DNA of 64,000 bases from GCA-2733415 sp049609325 (GTDB lineage: Bacteria; Bacteroidota; Bacteroidia; Flavobacteriales; Flavobacteriaceae): positions 62,001 to 126,000 of the forward strand of contig JBMYYK010000001.1 of assembly GCA_049609325.1 (NCBI GenBank). Direction: 5' to 3'. Below the pieces are notes generated by a model, which was given only the letters and a program-made list of their open reading frames with translations, did no database searches and was not told the DNA's origin. The translations under genes were made by a program, and so were the position numbers. Each line of letters begins with the position of its first letter. Within the stretch, counting starts at the first letter, position 1. Below are positions 16,173 to 25,924 of the stretch, piece by piece.

Positions 16173-17693
16173 TTATTCAACTAAACTCATATTATTGTCA
16201 TAAATAGGGCTTTCTATTGCCAATAAATCTAGTACTGTATGAAATACATGGTATTGTGATAATAAATCGTGATCGCGTAAGTTCAGTGTCTCATCAGAAG
16301 ACCACACCATAAACGGAATATCATACTGTTCTTTTGGTGCCATACTTATAGGGATACCATGCATATATAAACTGTTTTCACCTAAAGATTCACCATGATC
16401 TGAAATGAAAATCATAGATGATTTATGATCATCTAACGCGTTTAAATCGGTTATTAAATTTGATAAAATATAGTCTGTGTAAAGTATGGTATTGTCATAA
16501 GCGTTTATTAATGCTTCTTGTGAACATTTGTCTAACTCAACACTTTCGCAAACTGGTGTAAACCTATTAAATTCTGGTGGATATTTTTTAGAGTATGTTG
16601 GACCATGACTCGTACTGGTATGTAACACCACAAATATTTTATCTTTTTCAGAGTTTTGTATGTCTTCTTTTAAACCATCAAGCAATACCTCATCATATTT
16701 ACAATAATCTATTTCACAAGATTCTCGTAAATCTGTTTTATCAAAATATTGTGATATTTTAACTTTAGGCTCGCCCCAATTCGTTGAACGCCAGATGACA
16801 TCAACACCAGTTCTATTGAGATAGTTTGGTAATATTTCGTATAACTTACTTGTTTCCTTATGGTCTAATATAGCCTTTACTCCGGCCGTTGTGTATGTTG
16901 CTGATGATTCTGCATTATAAATTTTAAGATTATCAACTTCAGATAATAACGGATTGGTATTTTTCTGATAGCCGTATAACGAAAAATTAGAACTACGTGC
17001 AGACTCCCCTATCACCAATACCACAACCGTCTTCTCTTTATTTTTAATTTTGGCATTTGGTAATAAAATTTCTTTTTTATTCTTTTTATTCTTTTTGTTG
17101 TAATATCTACAGGTATTAACCACATAGGACCATGGCATGACTAATCCGCCTAAAGTTTTTGAGTTTTTATCAATCCATAACCAGTTAGTAGAATTTGCAT
17201 AAACCAATGACAACAAAAAGATAAGTGTAACAACTACATGTGTAAAAAATCGTTTAGGTTTGGAATAAAGAATTGAGTATTTAAATAGTAAAATACTCGG
17301 AATAATACCTAAAACACAAACATATCCTACTAAGGTTAGAGAAAAAAAGCTGCTCGATTCTTCATAATTTGTGTTAAACACATTACCTATCATAGAACGG
17401 TCAATTATCACCCCGTAGGTATTTATAAAATACAGTGCAATTGCATTAATATTAAAAAATAAGACTAATATCCATTTCCCAACAACACGTAATAAGTACA
17501 GTCCAATATAAAACACCAATGCATTTAATGCCAGTGCAGCAATGGTTAAACTAACAATAAGTAATATACCGTTAAAACTATTTACATCAGTATTAGAAAT
17601 GACAAATTTGTAAAACGCATATTGGTATAACAATAGGTTTATTACACTAACAATTAACGCAAAGTAGCTTAATTTAATTTTTGTTTTTAACAT
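16173..17693 (-). CDS. Phosphoethanolamine transferase (EptA-like, sulfatase superfamily)
   Basis: 506 residues: about five N-terminal membrane helices (to residue 170) and a periplasmic alkaline-phosphatase-fold domain. Metal and substrate motifs are visible: VVVLVIGESARSSNFSLYGY, a Thr nucleophile region SSATYTTAG, LHTSTSHGPTY and FISDHGESLGE. Such enzymes add phosphoethanolamine to lipid A or other glycans in the inner membrane. The start overlaps the end of the PAP2 gene by 20 bp, so the two are translationally linked; PAP2-type phosphatases can remove lipid A phosphates, a common pairing in cationic-peptide resistance. Confidence 0.87.
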   Translation of the reverse strand: MLKTKIKLSYFALIVSVINLLLYQYAFYKFVISNTDVNSFNGILLIVSLTIAALALNALVFYIGLYLLRVVGKWILVLFFNINAIALYFINTYGVIIDRSMIGNVFNTNYEESSSFFSLTLVGYVCVLGIIPSILLFKYSILYSKPKRFFTHVVVTLIFLLSLVYANSTNWLWIDKNSKTLGGLVMPWSYVVNTCRYYNKKNKKNKKEILLPNAKIKNKEKTVVVLVIGESARSSNFSLYGYQKNTNPLLSEVDNLKIYNAESSATYTTAGVKAILDHKETSKLYEILPNYLNRTGVDVIWRSTNWGEPKVKISQYFDKTDLRESCEIDYCKYDEVLLDGLKEDIQNSEKDKIFVVLHTSTSHGPTYSKKYPPEFNRFTPVCESVELDKCSQEALINAYDNTILYTDYILSNLITDLNALDDHKSSMIFISDHGESLGENSLYMHGIPISMAPKEQYDIPFMVWSSDETLNLRDHDLLSQYHVFHTVLDLLAIESPIYDNNMSLVE

Positions 17694-18531
17694 AACTTCT
17701 TGCTATAAAGTATAAGGTCATCAATAATGCTAATATTGATATGTAAAATATTAGCAAATTGGTTTTAAATATTTTGAAGACAATGCATCCAATCCATGCT
17801 AGAATAACAACCATCACTATCGGATATATCTTTTTATTATTTAGCCATGAAAATACTTGCCATTTATTACATAAAATAATACCTAAAACAGTAGATGAAA
17901 ACCCAATAATACTACCCGATAATACATCAATAGGAAAGTGTGCTCCAATTGCAACTCTTGAAAGCGCAACAATAAATCCTAGGCTTAACATCCCTGTATA
18001 CCAAAGTAACTTTGATGTTCTTTTTCGTGGCATAAAAGCAAATAACAGTATTGTGAACACTACGAAAATGGTAATAGAATGCCCTGAAGGTAATGATGAA
18101 TATCCTGAATGACGTTCTCCGATAATTACAAATAAATCAGGGTCAATACGTTTTGCAGGACGTGGCATATCAAATATATTTTTTAATACACCAGATGCTA
18201 TTAACGAAATTGCAGATGAGGCCAATAGTCCTTCCCAAAGTTTTGGTGCAAGTATGATGAACATACTAATTAATGATAACCCCACAAATACATCACCTAT
18301 TTGAGTAATATTCAATTGAAAGCTTGGAAACGCTGATAAATTAGTGTTTAAATAGTAAAATAAATTCTCTTGAATTGATACGTAAGTTTTAGAATAACTT
18401 CCTCCATCATAATTGATAAAATAATAAGCGAAGAGACCACATACCAAAACAAACGGAACAATTAATAGCTTGTAATTAACAGCTTTAAAGTTATTGGTAA
18501 TACTATTGTTTAGTTCTAAACTAGACTTCAT
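17674..18531 (-). CDS. PAP2-family membrane phosphatase
   Basis: 285 residues with several membrane helices and the full PAP2 signature: KNIFDMPRP (motif 1), PSGHS (motif 2) and SRVAIGAHFPIDV (motif 3). It probably dephosphorylates a membrane lipid phosphate such as lipid A or undecaprenyl pyrophosphate. Operon with the phosphoethanolamine transferase suggests lipid A remodelling (LpxE/LpxF-like), but the substrate cannot be read from the sequence. There are two or three extra helices at the C-terminus. Confidence 0.87.
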   Translation of the reverse strand: MKSSLELNNSITNNFKAVNYKLLIVPFVLVCGLFAYYFINYDGGSYSKTYVSIQENLFYYLNTNLSAFPSFQLNITQIGDVFVGLSLISMFIILAPKLWEGLLASSAISLIASGVLKNIFDMPRPAKRIDPDLFVIIGERHSGYSSLPSGHSITIFVVFTILLFAFMPRKRTSKLLWYTGMLSLGFIVALSRVAIGAHFPIDVLSGSIIGFSSTVLGIILCNKWQVFSWLNNKKIYPIVMVVILAWIGCIVFKIFKTNLLIFYISILALLMTLYFIARSYVKNKN

Positions 18532-18647
18532 AAACGCATTTATTTTTATGCAAATATAAAATAATGCTGATAACAGCAGGCTATTGCAAAAGAAAACACC
18601 TCATTATCATCTGAATCTAAAGTACAATCAAATACTAAAAAAAGAAG

Positions 18648-18950
18648 AAAAAGCAGACCATAAGCCGGATTCTGTGCCCTTAAAAAGAGTCCTTATCATT
18701 TATCTAGTACTGCAATTACTTGCAGCATCAAACCGTTTACCCTCCAACATTGGGCGTACAACCCTCAAGCGTTGGTTTACATAACGTTGCACCACATAGA
18801 GTTTACCTGGTTTCACTACAGCATTACCTGTACATTCTTTCTGTTGCACTGGTCCGCATCTTTCGACGGACGGGCGTTACCCGCTATATTGTACTATGGT
18901 GTCCGGACTTTCCTCTCTCCTTTTCAGGACAGCGATAAGGTAGTCTGCTC
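18648..18950 (-). ncRNA. rnpB: RNase P RNA, class A
   Basis: Read on the minus strand, the RNA begins GAGCAGACTACC (18950) and ends with GTCTGCTT near 18652; these ends pair as helix P1. The universally conserved GAGGAAAGTCC (18905-18915) and the 3' conserved block around ACAGAATCCGGCTTATGG (18658-18675) are both present. The short open frames of both strands here are not genes. A -10 element TATTTTTG lies at 18955-18962, a few bases upstream of the 5' end. The 3' end runs into a T-rich tail (about 18637-18651). The rest of the 18532-19055 gap, 18532-18640 and 18963-19029, shows nothing recognisable. Confidence 0.96.
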
Positions 18951-18954
18951 GTGG

Positions 18955-18962
18955 CAAAAATA
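18955..18962 (-). promoter_or_regulatory. rnpB -10 element
   Basis: TATTTTTG on the minus strand, a perfect TAnnTTTG, ends about 5 bases before the predicted RNase P RNA 5' end. This gives an internal check on the -10 to start-site distance used elsewhere in this annotation. Confidence 0.7.
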
Positions 18963-19029
18963 CATTTAAAATGTTAATAACTCCGTCTAAAATTCTCAAT
19001 TCTTAATTCATTTATCACATTTGAATTTT

Positions 19030-19037
19030 TATATTTG
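19030..19037 (+). promoter_or_regulatory. dnaX -10 element
   Basis: TATATTTG, a perfect TAnnTTTG, 18 bp before the dnaX start codon. No convincing -33 TTTG at 19-21 bp upstream. Confidence 0.55.
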
Positions 19038-19055
19038 TGAAGCTAATTTTTTTCA

Positions 19056-20759
19056 ATGGAACACTTTGTAGTATCGGCAAGAAAATACAGACCAAAAACA
19101 TTCACAGATGTTGTTGGGCAACAAGCTATTACAAATACGTTATTAAATGCCATTGAAAACAATCACTTGGCTCAAGCTCTATTATTTTGTGGGCCAAGAG
19201 GTGTAGGAAAAACATCTTGCGCAAGAATTTTAGCGAAAAAAATTAACCATCAACAAGGTCATGATGATGAGCATGAAGATTTCGCTTTTAATGTTTTTGA
19301 ATTAGATGCCGCTTCGAACAATTCAGTAGATGACATCCGTAATCTAATTGATCAAGTTAGAATTCCACCTCAAGTTGGTTCGTATAAAGTCTATATTATT
19401 GATGAGGTTCATATGTTATCGCAAGCTGCGTTTAATGCCTTTTTAAAAACTTTAGAAGAGCCCCCTAAGCATGCTATTTTTATTTTAGCAACTACTGAAA
19501 AGCATAAAATCATACCAACCATTTTATCGCGTTGTCAGATTTTTGACTTTAAACGTATTACTGTAAAGGACGCTGCAAATTATCTGGCTTATATAGCCAA
19601 AGAGCAAGGCATTACTGCTGAAGATGATGCGTTACACATCATAGCTCAAAAAGCTGATGGCGCCATGCGTGATGCCTTATCTATATTTGATAGGGTTGTC
19701 AGTTTTTCTGGTAAAAATTTAACACGTCAGGCAGTAACAGAAAACTTAAACGTGTTAGATTATGATACTTACTTTAAGGCCACAGATTTAATTTTAGAAA
19801 ATAAAATCCCTGACTTACTGCTGTTGTTTAACGACTGTTTATCAAAAGGATTTGATGGTCATCATTTCATAGCGGGTCTAGCATCTCATTTTAGAGATTT
19901 ATTAGTCTGTAAAAATCAAGCAACCATTCAACTCTTAGAAGTTGGTAGTACAGCGCAACAACAATATTTAGAGCAATCACAAAAAACAACACAGCCTTTT
20001 TTAATTCAAGGAATTGACATGGCTAATGCTTGTGACTTGAAATACAAAAGCAGTAAAAACCAACGCTTACTCGTTGAGTTATCTTTAATGCAATTGGCCT
20101 CTATCACTTTTGATGGAGAAAAAAAAAAGCCTAAAGACTATATAATACCTGCTACCTTTTTCATTTCAACCTCTACTCCTACAACTCCCCCTCAAATTAA
20201 TGAGGTGAAACAACATGTGGTAAAGGAACCGGTTCAACAAATTCAAAAACCTGAAATTCAAAAGCCACAACGACCAATAGCGACATCTGGAAAAGCTAAA
20301 GTATCTGGATTATCATTATCAAGTGTGCGTAAAAAACAAGAGCATTTACAATCTAAACTAGCAGAAGAGGTTCAACACGAAGTATTGCCAACTGAAAACT
20401 TTGATCAGAAAGACTTAATTACTTATTGGCGTGAATATGTTGAAGCCCTAGATAAGAAAGGTGAAAAAATTGTCGCTTCTATATTGAACATTGATGAACT
20501 TGTAGTTAAAGGCACCGTCATTCACATCGAATTGCCTAACGAAACCATGAAAATTGATTTAGAGCGTGCGCAACATGCTCTACTTGCAAATTTACGCAAA
20601 CGTTTAAGCAATTATGATATTAGAATTGAATGCACTGTAAACGAAGAAATACAGAAGAAATACATATTCTCTGCAGAAGATACGTATGAGAAATTTAAAG
20701 AGTTGAATTCAGCTATAGAATTTTTACGACAAGAGTTTAATTTAGATATCAAAAATTAA
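19056..20759 (+). CDS. dnaX: DNA polymerase III subunit gamma/tau
   Basis: 567 residues. Clamp-loader AAA+ domain with Walker A GPRGVGKTS (about 47-55), IIDEVHMLS, SRC arginine-finger (ILSRCQIF) and FELDAASNNSVDDIRNL. The four-Cys zinc module usually found between Walker A and ELDAASN is absent, replaced by a short polar stretch with several His, Asp and Glu residues (KINHQQGHDDEHEDF). A Pro/Gln-rich linker (about 365-425) leads to a C-terminal tau-like domain. It is essential for loading the sliding clamp. miaE follows 9 bp later. Confidence 0.95.
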   Translation: MEHFVVSARKYRPKTFTDVVGQQAITNTLLNAIENNHLAQALLFCGPRGVGKTSCARILAKKINHQQGHDDEHEDFAFNVFELDAASNNSVDDIRNLIDQVRIPPQVGSYKVYIIDEVHMLSQAAFNAFLKTLEEPPKHAIFILATTEKHKIIPTILSRCQIFDFKRITVKDAANYLAYIAKEQGITAEDDALHIIAQKADGAMRDALSIFDRVVSFSGKNLTRQAVTENLNVLDYDTYFKATDLILENKIPDLLLLFNDCLSKGFDGHHFIAGLASHFRDLLVCKNQATIQLLEVGSTAQQQYLEQSQKTTQPFLIQGIDMANACDLKYKSSKNQRLLVELSLMQLASITFDGEKKKPKDYIIPATFFISTSTPTTPPQINEVKQHVVKEPVQQIQKPEIQKPQRPIATSGKAKVSGLSLSSVRKKQEHLQSKLAEEVQHEVLPTENFDQKDLITYWREYVEALDKKGEKIVASILNIDELVVKGTVIHIELPNETMKIDLERAQHALLANLRKRLSNYDIRIECTVNEEIQKKYIFSAEDTYEKFKELNSAIEFLRQEFNLDIKN

Positions 20760-20768
20760 TACCATATC

Positions 20769-21353
20769 ATGTTAGGATTAAAATTACCAACAGACCCAAG
20801 ATGGGTCAATATTGTTGAAAAAAACATTTCTGAAATATTAACTGACCATGCTTTCTGTGAGCAAAAAGCCACTAGCACTGCCATTTCATTAATTGTTAGT
20901 TTTCCTGAGTATACTGAATTGGTGCAAGAAATGATTGCTTTGGTAAAAGAAGAAATCAGTCATTTTAAATTGGTTCACGACTTAATTTTAGAGCGTGGTG
21001 AAGTATTAGGCCGTGACCGTAAAGATGATTATGTTATTCAATTGTTGAAGTTTTTTCCAAAAGGGGGTAGCAGAACTACCCAATTAGTACATCGCTTACT
21101 GTATGCTGCCTTGATTGAAGCCAGAAGTTGTGAACGCTTTCGTTTACTATCTGAAGAATTGGAAGACAAAAAACTCGCCGAGTTTTACAGAAAATTAATG
21201 GTCAGTGAAGCCAACCATTATACCATGTTTTTAAAATTTGCACGTCAATATGGTGATGATTTGGATGAAGTGAATCAAAAATGGCAAGACCTTTTGGTTT
21301 ATGAAGCAGAAATCATGAAAAACCTTGGTACTAAAGAAACTGTACACGGGTAA
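20769..21353 (+). CDS. miaE: tRNA 2-methylthio-N6-isopentenyladenosine hydroxylase MiaE
   Basis: 194 residues of the ferritin-like di-iron MiaE family: EQKATSTAISLIVSFPEY, EEISHFKLVHDLILERG, EARSCERFRLL and SEANHYTMF supply the Glu and His ligands in the expected ExxH spacing. The enzyme hydroxylates ms2i6A37 in tRNA with O2. It follows dnaX by 9 bp and may be cotranscribed. Confidence 0.9.
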   Translation: MLGLKLPTDPRWVNIVEKNISEILTDHAFCEQKATSTAISLIVSFPEYTELVQEMIALVKEEISHFKLVHDLILERGEVLGRDRKDDYVIQLLKFFPKGGSRTTQLVHRLLYAALIEARSCERFRLLSEELEDKKLAEFYRKLMVSEANHYTMFLKFARQYGDDLDEVNQKWQDLLVYEAEIMKNLGTKETVHG

Positions 21354-21379
21354 ACATTTACAATAGGCTAAATAACTTT

Positions 21380-21865
21380 ATGGTTTTGAAGTATTCAACG
21401 TTTTTTAAAATAAGTTCACTAATCACAATTGTTATAGCACTTATAATCATATGTGATTTTTCGTTACCTGGTAAAGAATACACTAGTCAAATTAATACCA
21501 TAAAAAAAGACAAACAACAGTATTTTAATGCCGCTGGTAACCACCACTACTCATACACAGTAAAAACCGACCAACATCAATTTTTGATTTCAAAAGAAGT
21601 CGCTAAAACTGCACAAATTGGGCGAGACATTTCCTACAAGATTTCATTACTGTTTAATCAAGTTAACACCTATTCATTAACAGGCTCTAACACTAGTAAT
21701 ATATATTCATTACGTTTGATGTCTGGATTAATTGCGCCATTACTATTAATTTGCTCAATAGCAATATCCTACGGTTTCAAAAAAAATCTCAACTTGTTTA
21801 TTTCTGTTCAGCAAATCATTTTAATTGTTAACGTAATCCTACTTATAATAACAGGAGTCAATTAA
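21380..21865 (+). CDS. Hypothetical membrane protein
   Basis: 161 residues with hydrophobic helices near 10-28, 112-130 and 138-158, and an extracytoplasmic loop of about 80 residues between the first and second. No family recognised. It follows miaE by 26 bp and ends at a strong terminator, so it is probably the last gene of the dnaX transcript. Confidence 0.6.
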   Translation: MVLKYSTFFKISSLITIVIALIIICDFSLPGKEYTSQINTIKKDKQQYFNAAGNHHYSYTVKTDQHQFLISKEVAKTAQIGRDISYKISLLFNQVNTYSLTGSNTSNIYSLRLMSGLIAPLLLICSIAISYGFKKNLNLFISVQQIILIVNVILLIITGVN

Positions 21866-21897
21866 ATAATACTCCTTAGTGTATAAAAACAAAAAAA

Positions 21898-21915
21898 GCC
21901 ACTCTGTTGAGTGGC
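21898..21915. terminator. Bidirectional terminator, GCCACT stem family
   Basis: GCCACT-CTGTTG-AGTGGC between A- and T-runs, shared by the membrane protein gene and the convergent glyA (stop at 21936). Confidence 0.85.
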
Positions 21916-21935
21916 TTTTTTATACTATTGTTTCC

Positions 21936-23207
21936 TTATGCGAATAATGGCAAGTCGATCATTAAGGCGTTAACCTTAATTGCAACAGTATCTAACACCT
22001 CTTCATTTTCCCAGTTCATAATCACTTCATCTATTAATGCAATAATATGCTCCATATCATCCTCTTTCATACCACGTGTAGTTACGGCTGCAGATCCAAT
22101 TCTTATACCACTAGTTACAAATGGTGACTTATCATCAAACGGCACCATATTCTTATTCACGGTAATATCAGCTTTTACTAATGCTTGCTCAGCATCTTTA
22201 CCAGTAATGTTTTTATTACGTAAATCTATCAACATCATATGATTATCAGTACCTCCAGAAATGACCTTATACCCTCTATCAACCAATGCCTTAGCCATAG
22301 CCTTAGCATTTTTTTGTACTTGTAACATATAATGCATGTAATCATCTGTTAAAGCCTCACCAAATGCAATAGCTTTAGCTGCAATAATATGCTCTAATGG
22401 TCCACCTTGATTTCCTGGAAATACAGCAGAATCTAATAAAGATGACATCATACGTAGCTTACCAGATTTTAAGGTAATACCAAATGGATTTTCAAAATCT
22501 TGCCCCATCATGATCATACCTCCTCTTGGCCCTCTAAGAGTTTTATGAGTAGTTGTTGTAACAATATGACAATGTGGTAACGGATCGTTTAAAATTCCTT
22601 TAGCAATTAATCCTGCAGGGTGAGAAATATCAGCTAATAAAATCGCACCAACTTTATCGGCAATTGCTCTAAACTTTTTAAAATCGATATCTCTTGAATA
22701 TGCAGATGCACCAGCGATAATTAATTTAGGCTGTTCTTCTATCGCTTTAGCTTCTATTTTATCATAATCTAACATTCCAGTGGCTTCTTCTACACCGTAG
22801 AATGATGGAGTATATAATTTTCCTGAAAAATTAACTGAAGACCCATGAGTTAAATGCCCACCATGAGATAAATCAAAACCTAAAATTTTATCACCAGGCT
22901 TTAAACATGCAAAAAACACAGCAGTATTAGCTTGTGAACCTGAGTGAGGTTGCACATTTACATACGCTGCACCAAACAACGCTTTAGCACGATCAATAGC
23001 TAACTGCTCTACTTCATCAACTATTTCACAGCCTCCATAATAACGTTTTCCCGGATACCCTTCTGCGTATTTATTGGTCAATACAGAACCCGCAGCTTCC
23101 ATAACTTGATCACTTACAAAATTTTCAGAAGCTATCAGTTCTAAACCTTCTAACTGTCTGTCTTTTTCTTCTTGAATTAATTCAAAAATTTGTTCGTCGC
23201 GTTGCAT
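21936..23207 (-). CDS. glyA: Serine hydroxymethyltransferase
   Basis: 423 residues from the ATG at 23207 (MQRDEQIFELIQ); the longer frame to 23249 adds an atypical hydrophobic leader and is rejected. It has the PLP lysine in VTTTTHKTLRGPRGG, plus LEGLELIASENFVS, NKYAEGYPGKRYYGG and the HSGSQAN motif. It converts serine and tetrahydrofolate to glycine and methylene-tetrahydrofolate in the cytoplasm. It is divergent from fahA, with a 120 bp shared upstream region. Confidence 0.96.
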   Translation of the reverse strand: MQRDEQIFELIQEEKDRQLEGLELIASENFVSDQVMEAAGSVLTNKYAEGYPGKRYYGGCEIVDEVEQLAIDRAKALFGAAYVNVQPHSGSQANTAVFFACLKPGDKILGFDLSHGGHLTHGSSVNFSGKLYTPSFYGVEEATGMLDYDKIEAKAIEEQPKLIIAGASAYSRDIDFKKFRAIADKVGAILLADISHPAGLIAKGILNDPLPHCHIVTTTTHKTLRGPRGGMIMMGQDFENPFGITLKSGKLRMMSSLLDSAVFPGNQGGPLEHIIAAKAIAFGEALTDDYMHYMLQVQKNAKAMAKALVDRGYKVISGGTDNHMMLIDLRNKNITGKDAEQALVKADITVNKNMVPFDDKSPFVTSGIRIGSAAVTTRGMKEDDMEHIIALIDEVIMNWENEEVLDTVAIKVNALMIDLPLFA

Positions 23208-23282
23208 AATTGTTGTTTTATAAATAATGCTCAAAAGTATAAAATTCATTAGTTTTTATAGTCAGAAAAATAAAAAATTATG

Positions 23283-23290
23283 TAGCTTTG
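23283..23290 (+). promoter_or_regulatory. fahA -10 element
   Basis: TAGCTTTG, a perfect TAnnTTTG, 37 bp upstream of the fahA start. The -33 region is unclear. Confidence 0.5.
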
Positions 23291-23327
23291 AATAACACGT
23301 ATTATAAAAAACATATATAGATAAATA

Positions 23328-24617
23328 ATGGATATAACTGCAAATAACCCCAACCGAATAAGTTGGTTAAAGGTGGCCGAAGATTCTCATTTCCCAATAC
23401 AAAATATTCCTTTTGGAGTTTTTATAACTAAAGACGATATCATTACCATTGGTACCAGAATTGGTGATTATGCTATTGATCTTGGTGCCCTTCATCAATT
23501 AGGGTATTTTGATGGTATTCCGTTAACTGATGATATTTTTCTTCAAGACACTTTAAATGATTTTATTGCTGACGGACGTAAAACTTGGCGTTTGGTACGT
23601 AACAGAATTGCAGAAGTCTTTGACACAAAAAATGGAAGCCTAAGAGATAACCCAGTGCATAAAGACAAGGTTATTTTTAGAATGGAAGATGTAGAAATGC
23701 AATTGCCTGTTCAAATTGGTGATTATACCGATTTTTACTCAAGTATTGAGCATGCTACAAATGTAGGAACCATGTTTAGAGACCCTAATAATGCTTTATT
23801 ACCTAACTGGTTACACATTCCTGTAGGATACCATGGTAGAAGCTCTTCTATTATTCCATCAGGAATACCTGTACATCGACCAATGGGACAAACACTACCT
23901 GCTGATAGTGACACCCCAGTTTTTGGACCTTCGAAATTAGTTGACTTTGAGCTAGAAACGGCGTTCATTACAACAGCAGCAAATCATTTAGGAGAACCAA
24001 TTCCTGTTGATGAAGCTGAAGAATATATTTTCGGAATGGTAGTATTTAATGACTGGAGTGCGAGAGATATTCAAAAATGGGAATATGTGCCTTTAGGACC
24101 ATTTTTGGCTAAAAACTTTGCATCATCTATCTCTCCATGGATAGTAACATTAGATGCCTTAGAACCATACCGTTGTGAAGGACCAAAACCTTTAAAACCA
24201 CAATTAGACTATTTGCAATATACTGGTAAAAAAAGTTTTGATATTAATTTAGAAGTTGCCATACAACCTGAAAATAGCACCCCAACTACAGTTGCTAAAT
24301 CTAACTTCAAGTATATGTACTGGAATATGTCTCAACAATTAGCGCACCATACGGTTAATGGTTGTCCGGTAAACTCTGGAGATATGATGGGCTCAGGAAC
24401 CATTTCTGGTAAAACTCCGGATTCTTACGGTTCAATGTTAGAATTATCATGGCGCGGTGAAAAACCTGTAAAACTAAATGATGGCACCGAACGTAAATTC
24501 ATCAATGATAATGATACAGTTATCATGACTGGATATTGTGATAATGGTACAACTCGAATTGGTTTTGGTGAAGTGTCTACAAAACTTCTACCGGTTTGGG
24601 AAAAGCCAAAACATTAA
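23328..24617 (+). CDS. fahA: Fumarylacetoacetase
   Basis: 429 residues, the usual length. N-terminal SH3-like domain (SWLKVAEDSHFPIQNIPFGVF) and the FAH catalytic domain with DFYSSIEHATNVG, PVGYHGRSSSI, LDFELETA-like VDFELETAFI and NDWSARDIQKWEYVPLGPFLAKNFA. It hydrolyses fumarylacetoacetate to fumarate and acetoacetate, the last step of tyrosine catabolism. No other gene of that pathway is adjacent. Confidence 0.95.
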   Translation: MDITANNPNRISWLKVAEDSHFPIQNIPFGVFITKDDIITIGTRIGDYAIDLGALHQLGYFDGIPLTDDIFLQDTLNDFIADGRKTWRLVRNRIAEVFDTKNGSLRDNPVHKDKVIFRMEDVEMQLPVQIGDYTDFYSSIEHATNVGTMFRDPNNALLPNWLHIPVGYHGRSSSIIPSGIPVHRPMGQTLPADSDTPVFGPSKLVDFELETAFITTAANHLGEPIPVDEAEEYIFGMVVFNDWSARDIQKWEYVPLGPFLAKNFASSISPWIVTLDALEPYRCEGPKPLKPQLDYLQYTGKKSFDINLEVAIQPENSTPTTVAKSNFKYMYWNMSQQLAHHTVNGCPVNSGDMMGSGTISGKTPDSYGSMLELSWRGEKPVKLNDGTERKFINDNDTVIMTGYCDNGTTRIGFGEVSTKLLPVWEKPKH

Positions 24618-24641
24618 TTTATTTTAAATAATTGTATATTT

Positions 24642-24668
24642 AAGCCGCTATTTTGCGGCTTATTTTTT
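24642..24668 (+). terminator. Intrinsic terminator after fahA
   Basis: Stem AAGCCGC/GCGGCTT (24642-24648 and 24655-24661) followed by a T-run. Confidence 0.85.
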
Positions 24669-24718
24669 GCCTTTGGCATAAGGTTTGAACTTGTCAAAAG
24701 AGTATAACAAACATCAGC

Positions 24719-25903
24719 ATGAAAAAACTTTTACTATCACTATTTACATTACTAATCATTATGGCTTGTAGTTCTGTGAAGCAAACCGAAGAAGCTTTAA
24801 ATTCAGGAAACTACAATCAAGCTATCAACATTGCTTTAAAAAATTTAAGAACCAATAAAGATAAAAAAGGCAAACAAGCCTATATTACAATGTTGGAAAG
24901 TGCCTATGCAAAAGCAAATCAACGTGATTTAGAACGTATTGATTTCTTAACCAAAGATGGCAACGAAGCACAATTAGAAGAAGTATACAATATATACTTG
25001 CAGTTAGATAAAAGACAAGAAAAAATTAAGCCCGTATTGCCTTTACATATAATTGAAGAAAATAGAACTGCGCAATTTAAGTTTACAAACTATTCTTCAG
25101 ATATTATCAATACTAAAAATGCATTATCGGCATATCTGTACAAAAATGCCAATACATTAATGAGTTCTACCAGTAAATTCGGATTCAGACAAGCCTATGA
25201 TGATTTTACATATTTAGATAAAATTAACCCTAATTATAAAGATACTAGAAGCTTGATTGAAGAAGCACATCAAAGAGGGACTGATTTTGTGATTGTAGAT
25301 ATCAAAAATGACACTCAAAAAGTCATTCCAAAGCGTCTAGAAGACGATCTTTTAAACTTTGGAACTTATGGTTTAAATGACTTATGGACAGTGTATCACA
25401 ACACAAAAGTATCAGGGAATCCGTACGATTTTAGCATGCAAATTAACTTAAGAGACATTAACATATCTCCAGAACAAGTTAAGGAGCGTCAGATTATTCG
25501 TGAGAAACAAATTTTAGATGGTAAAGAAACTCTTTTAGATGATAATGGTAATGTTGTAAAAGACAGTTTAGGAAATCCTATAAAAATTGACAAATACAAA
25601 ACAATAGCTTGTAATGTACATGAATTTAATCAATTCAAATCAGTGCAAGTCGTTGGTCAAGTATTTTATACTGATTTGGTTACAAAACAATTAATTGATA
25701 CGTTTCCTTTAGAAAGTGAGTACGTATTTGAGCATCGTTATGCCACTTATAATGGTGATAGAAATGCATTAGATGATGTATACCTCGGGTTAATTAATAA
25801 ACGGGTGGTGCCATTTCCTACAAATGAACAAATGATATATGATTCGGCAGAAGACTTAAAAGCAAAACTCAAACATATCATTACCAATCAACATTTTAGG
25901 TAA
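24719..25903 (+). CDS. Hypothetical lipoprotein with N-terminal repeat-like helices
   Basis: 394 residues with a lipoprotein signal (LIIMAC, Cys17). Residues about 25-80 (EEALNSGNYNQAINIALKNL, KKGKQAYITMLESAYAKA) look like tetratricopeptide-type helices, and the rest has no recognised family. It is probably attached to the periplasmic face of a membrane. It stands alone between two terminators. Confidence 0.75.
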   Translation: MKKLLLSLFTLLIIMACSSVKQTEEALNSGNYNQAINIALKNLRTNKDKKGKQAYITMLESAYAKANQRDLERIDFLTKDGNEAQLEEVYNIYLQLDKRQEKIKPVLPLHIIEENRTAQFKFTNYSSDIINTKNALSAYLYKNANTLMSSTSKFGFRQAYDDFTYLDKINPNYKDTRSLIEEAHQRGTDFVIVDIKNDTQKVIPKRLEDDLLNFGTYGLNDLWTVYHNTKVSGNPYDFSMQINLRDINISPEQVKERQIIREKQILDGKETLLDDNGNVVKDSLGNPIKIDKYKTIACNVHEFNQFKSVQVVGQVFYTDLVTKQLIDTFPLESEYVFEHRYATYNGDRNALDDVYLGLINKRVVPFPTNEQMIYDSAEDLKAKLKHIITNQHFR

Positions 25904-25924
25904 TTTTTAGTATTAATTATCAGT

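Noticed and set aside
18584..18969. Short open reading frames of 66, 72 and 65 codons on the plus strand
   Set aside because: They overlap RNase P RNA, which is on the minus strand and shows its conserved helices and start and end pairing.
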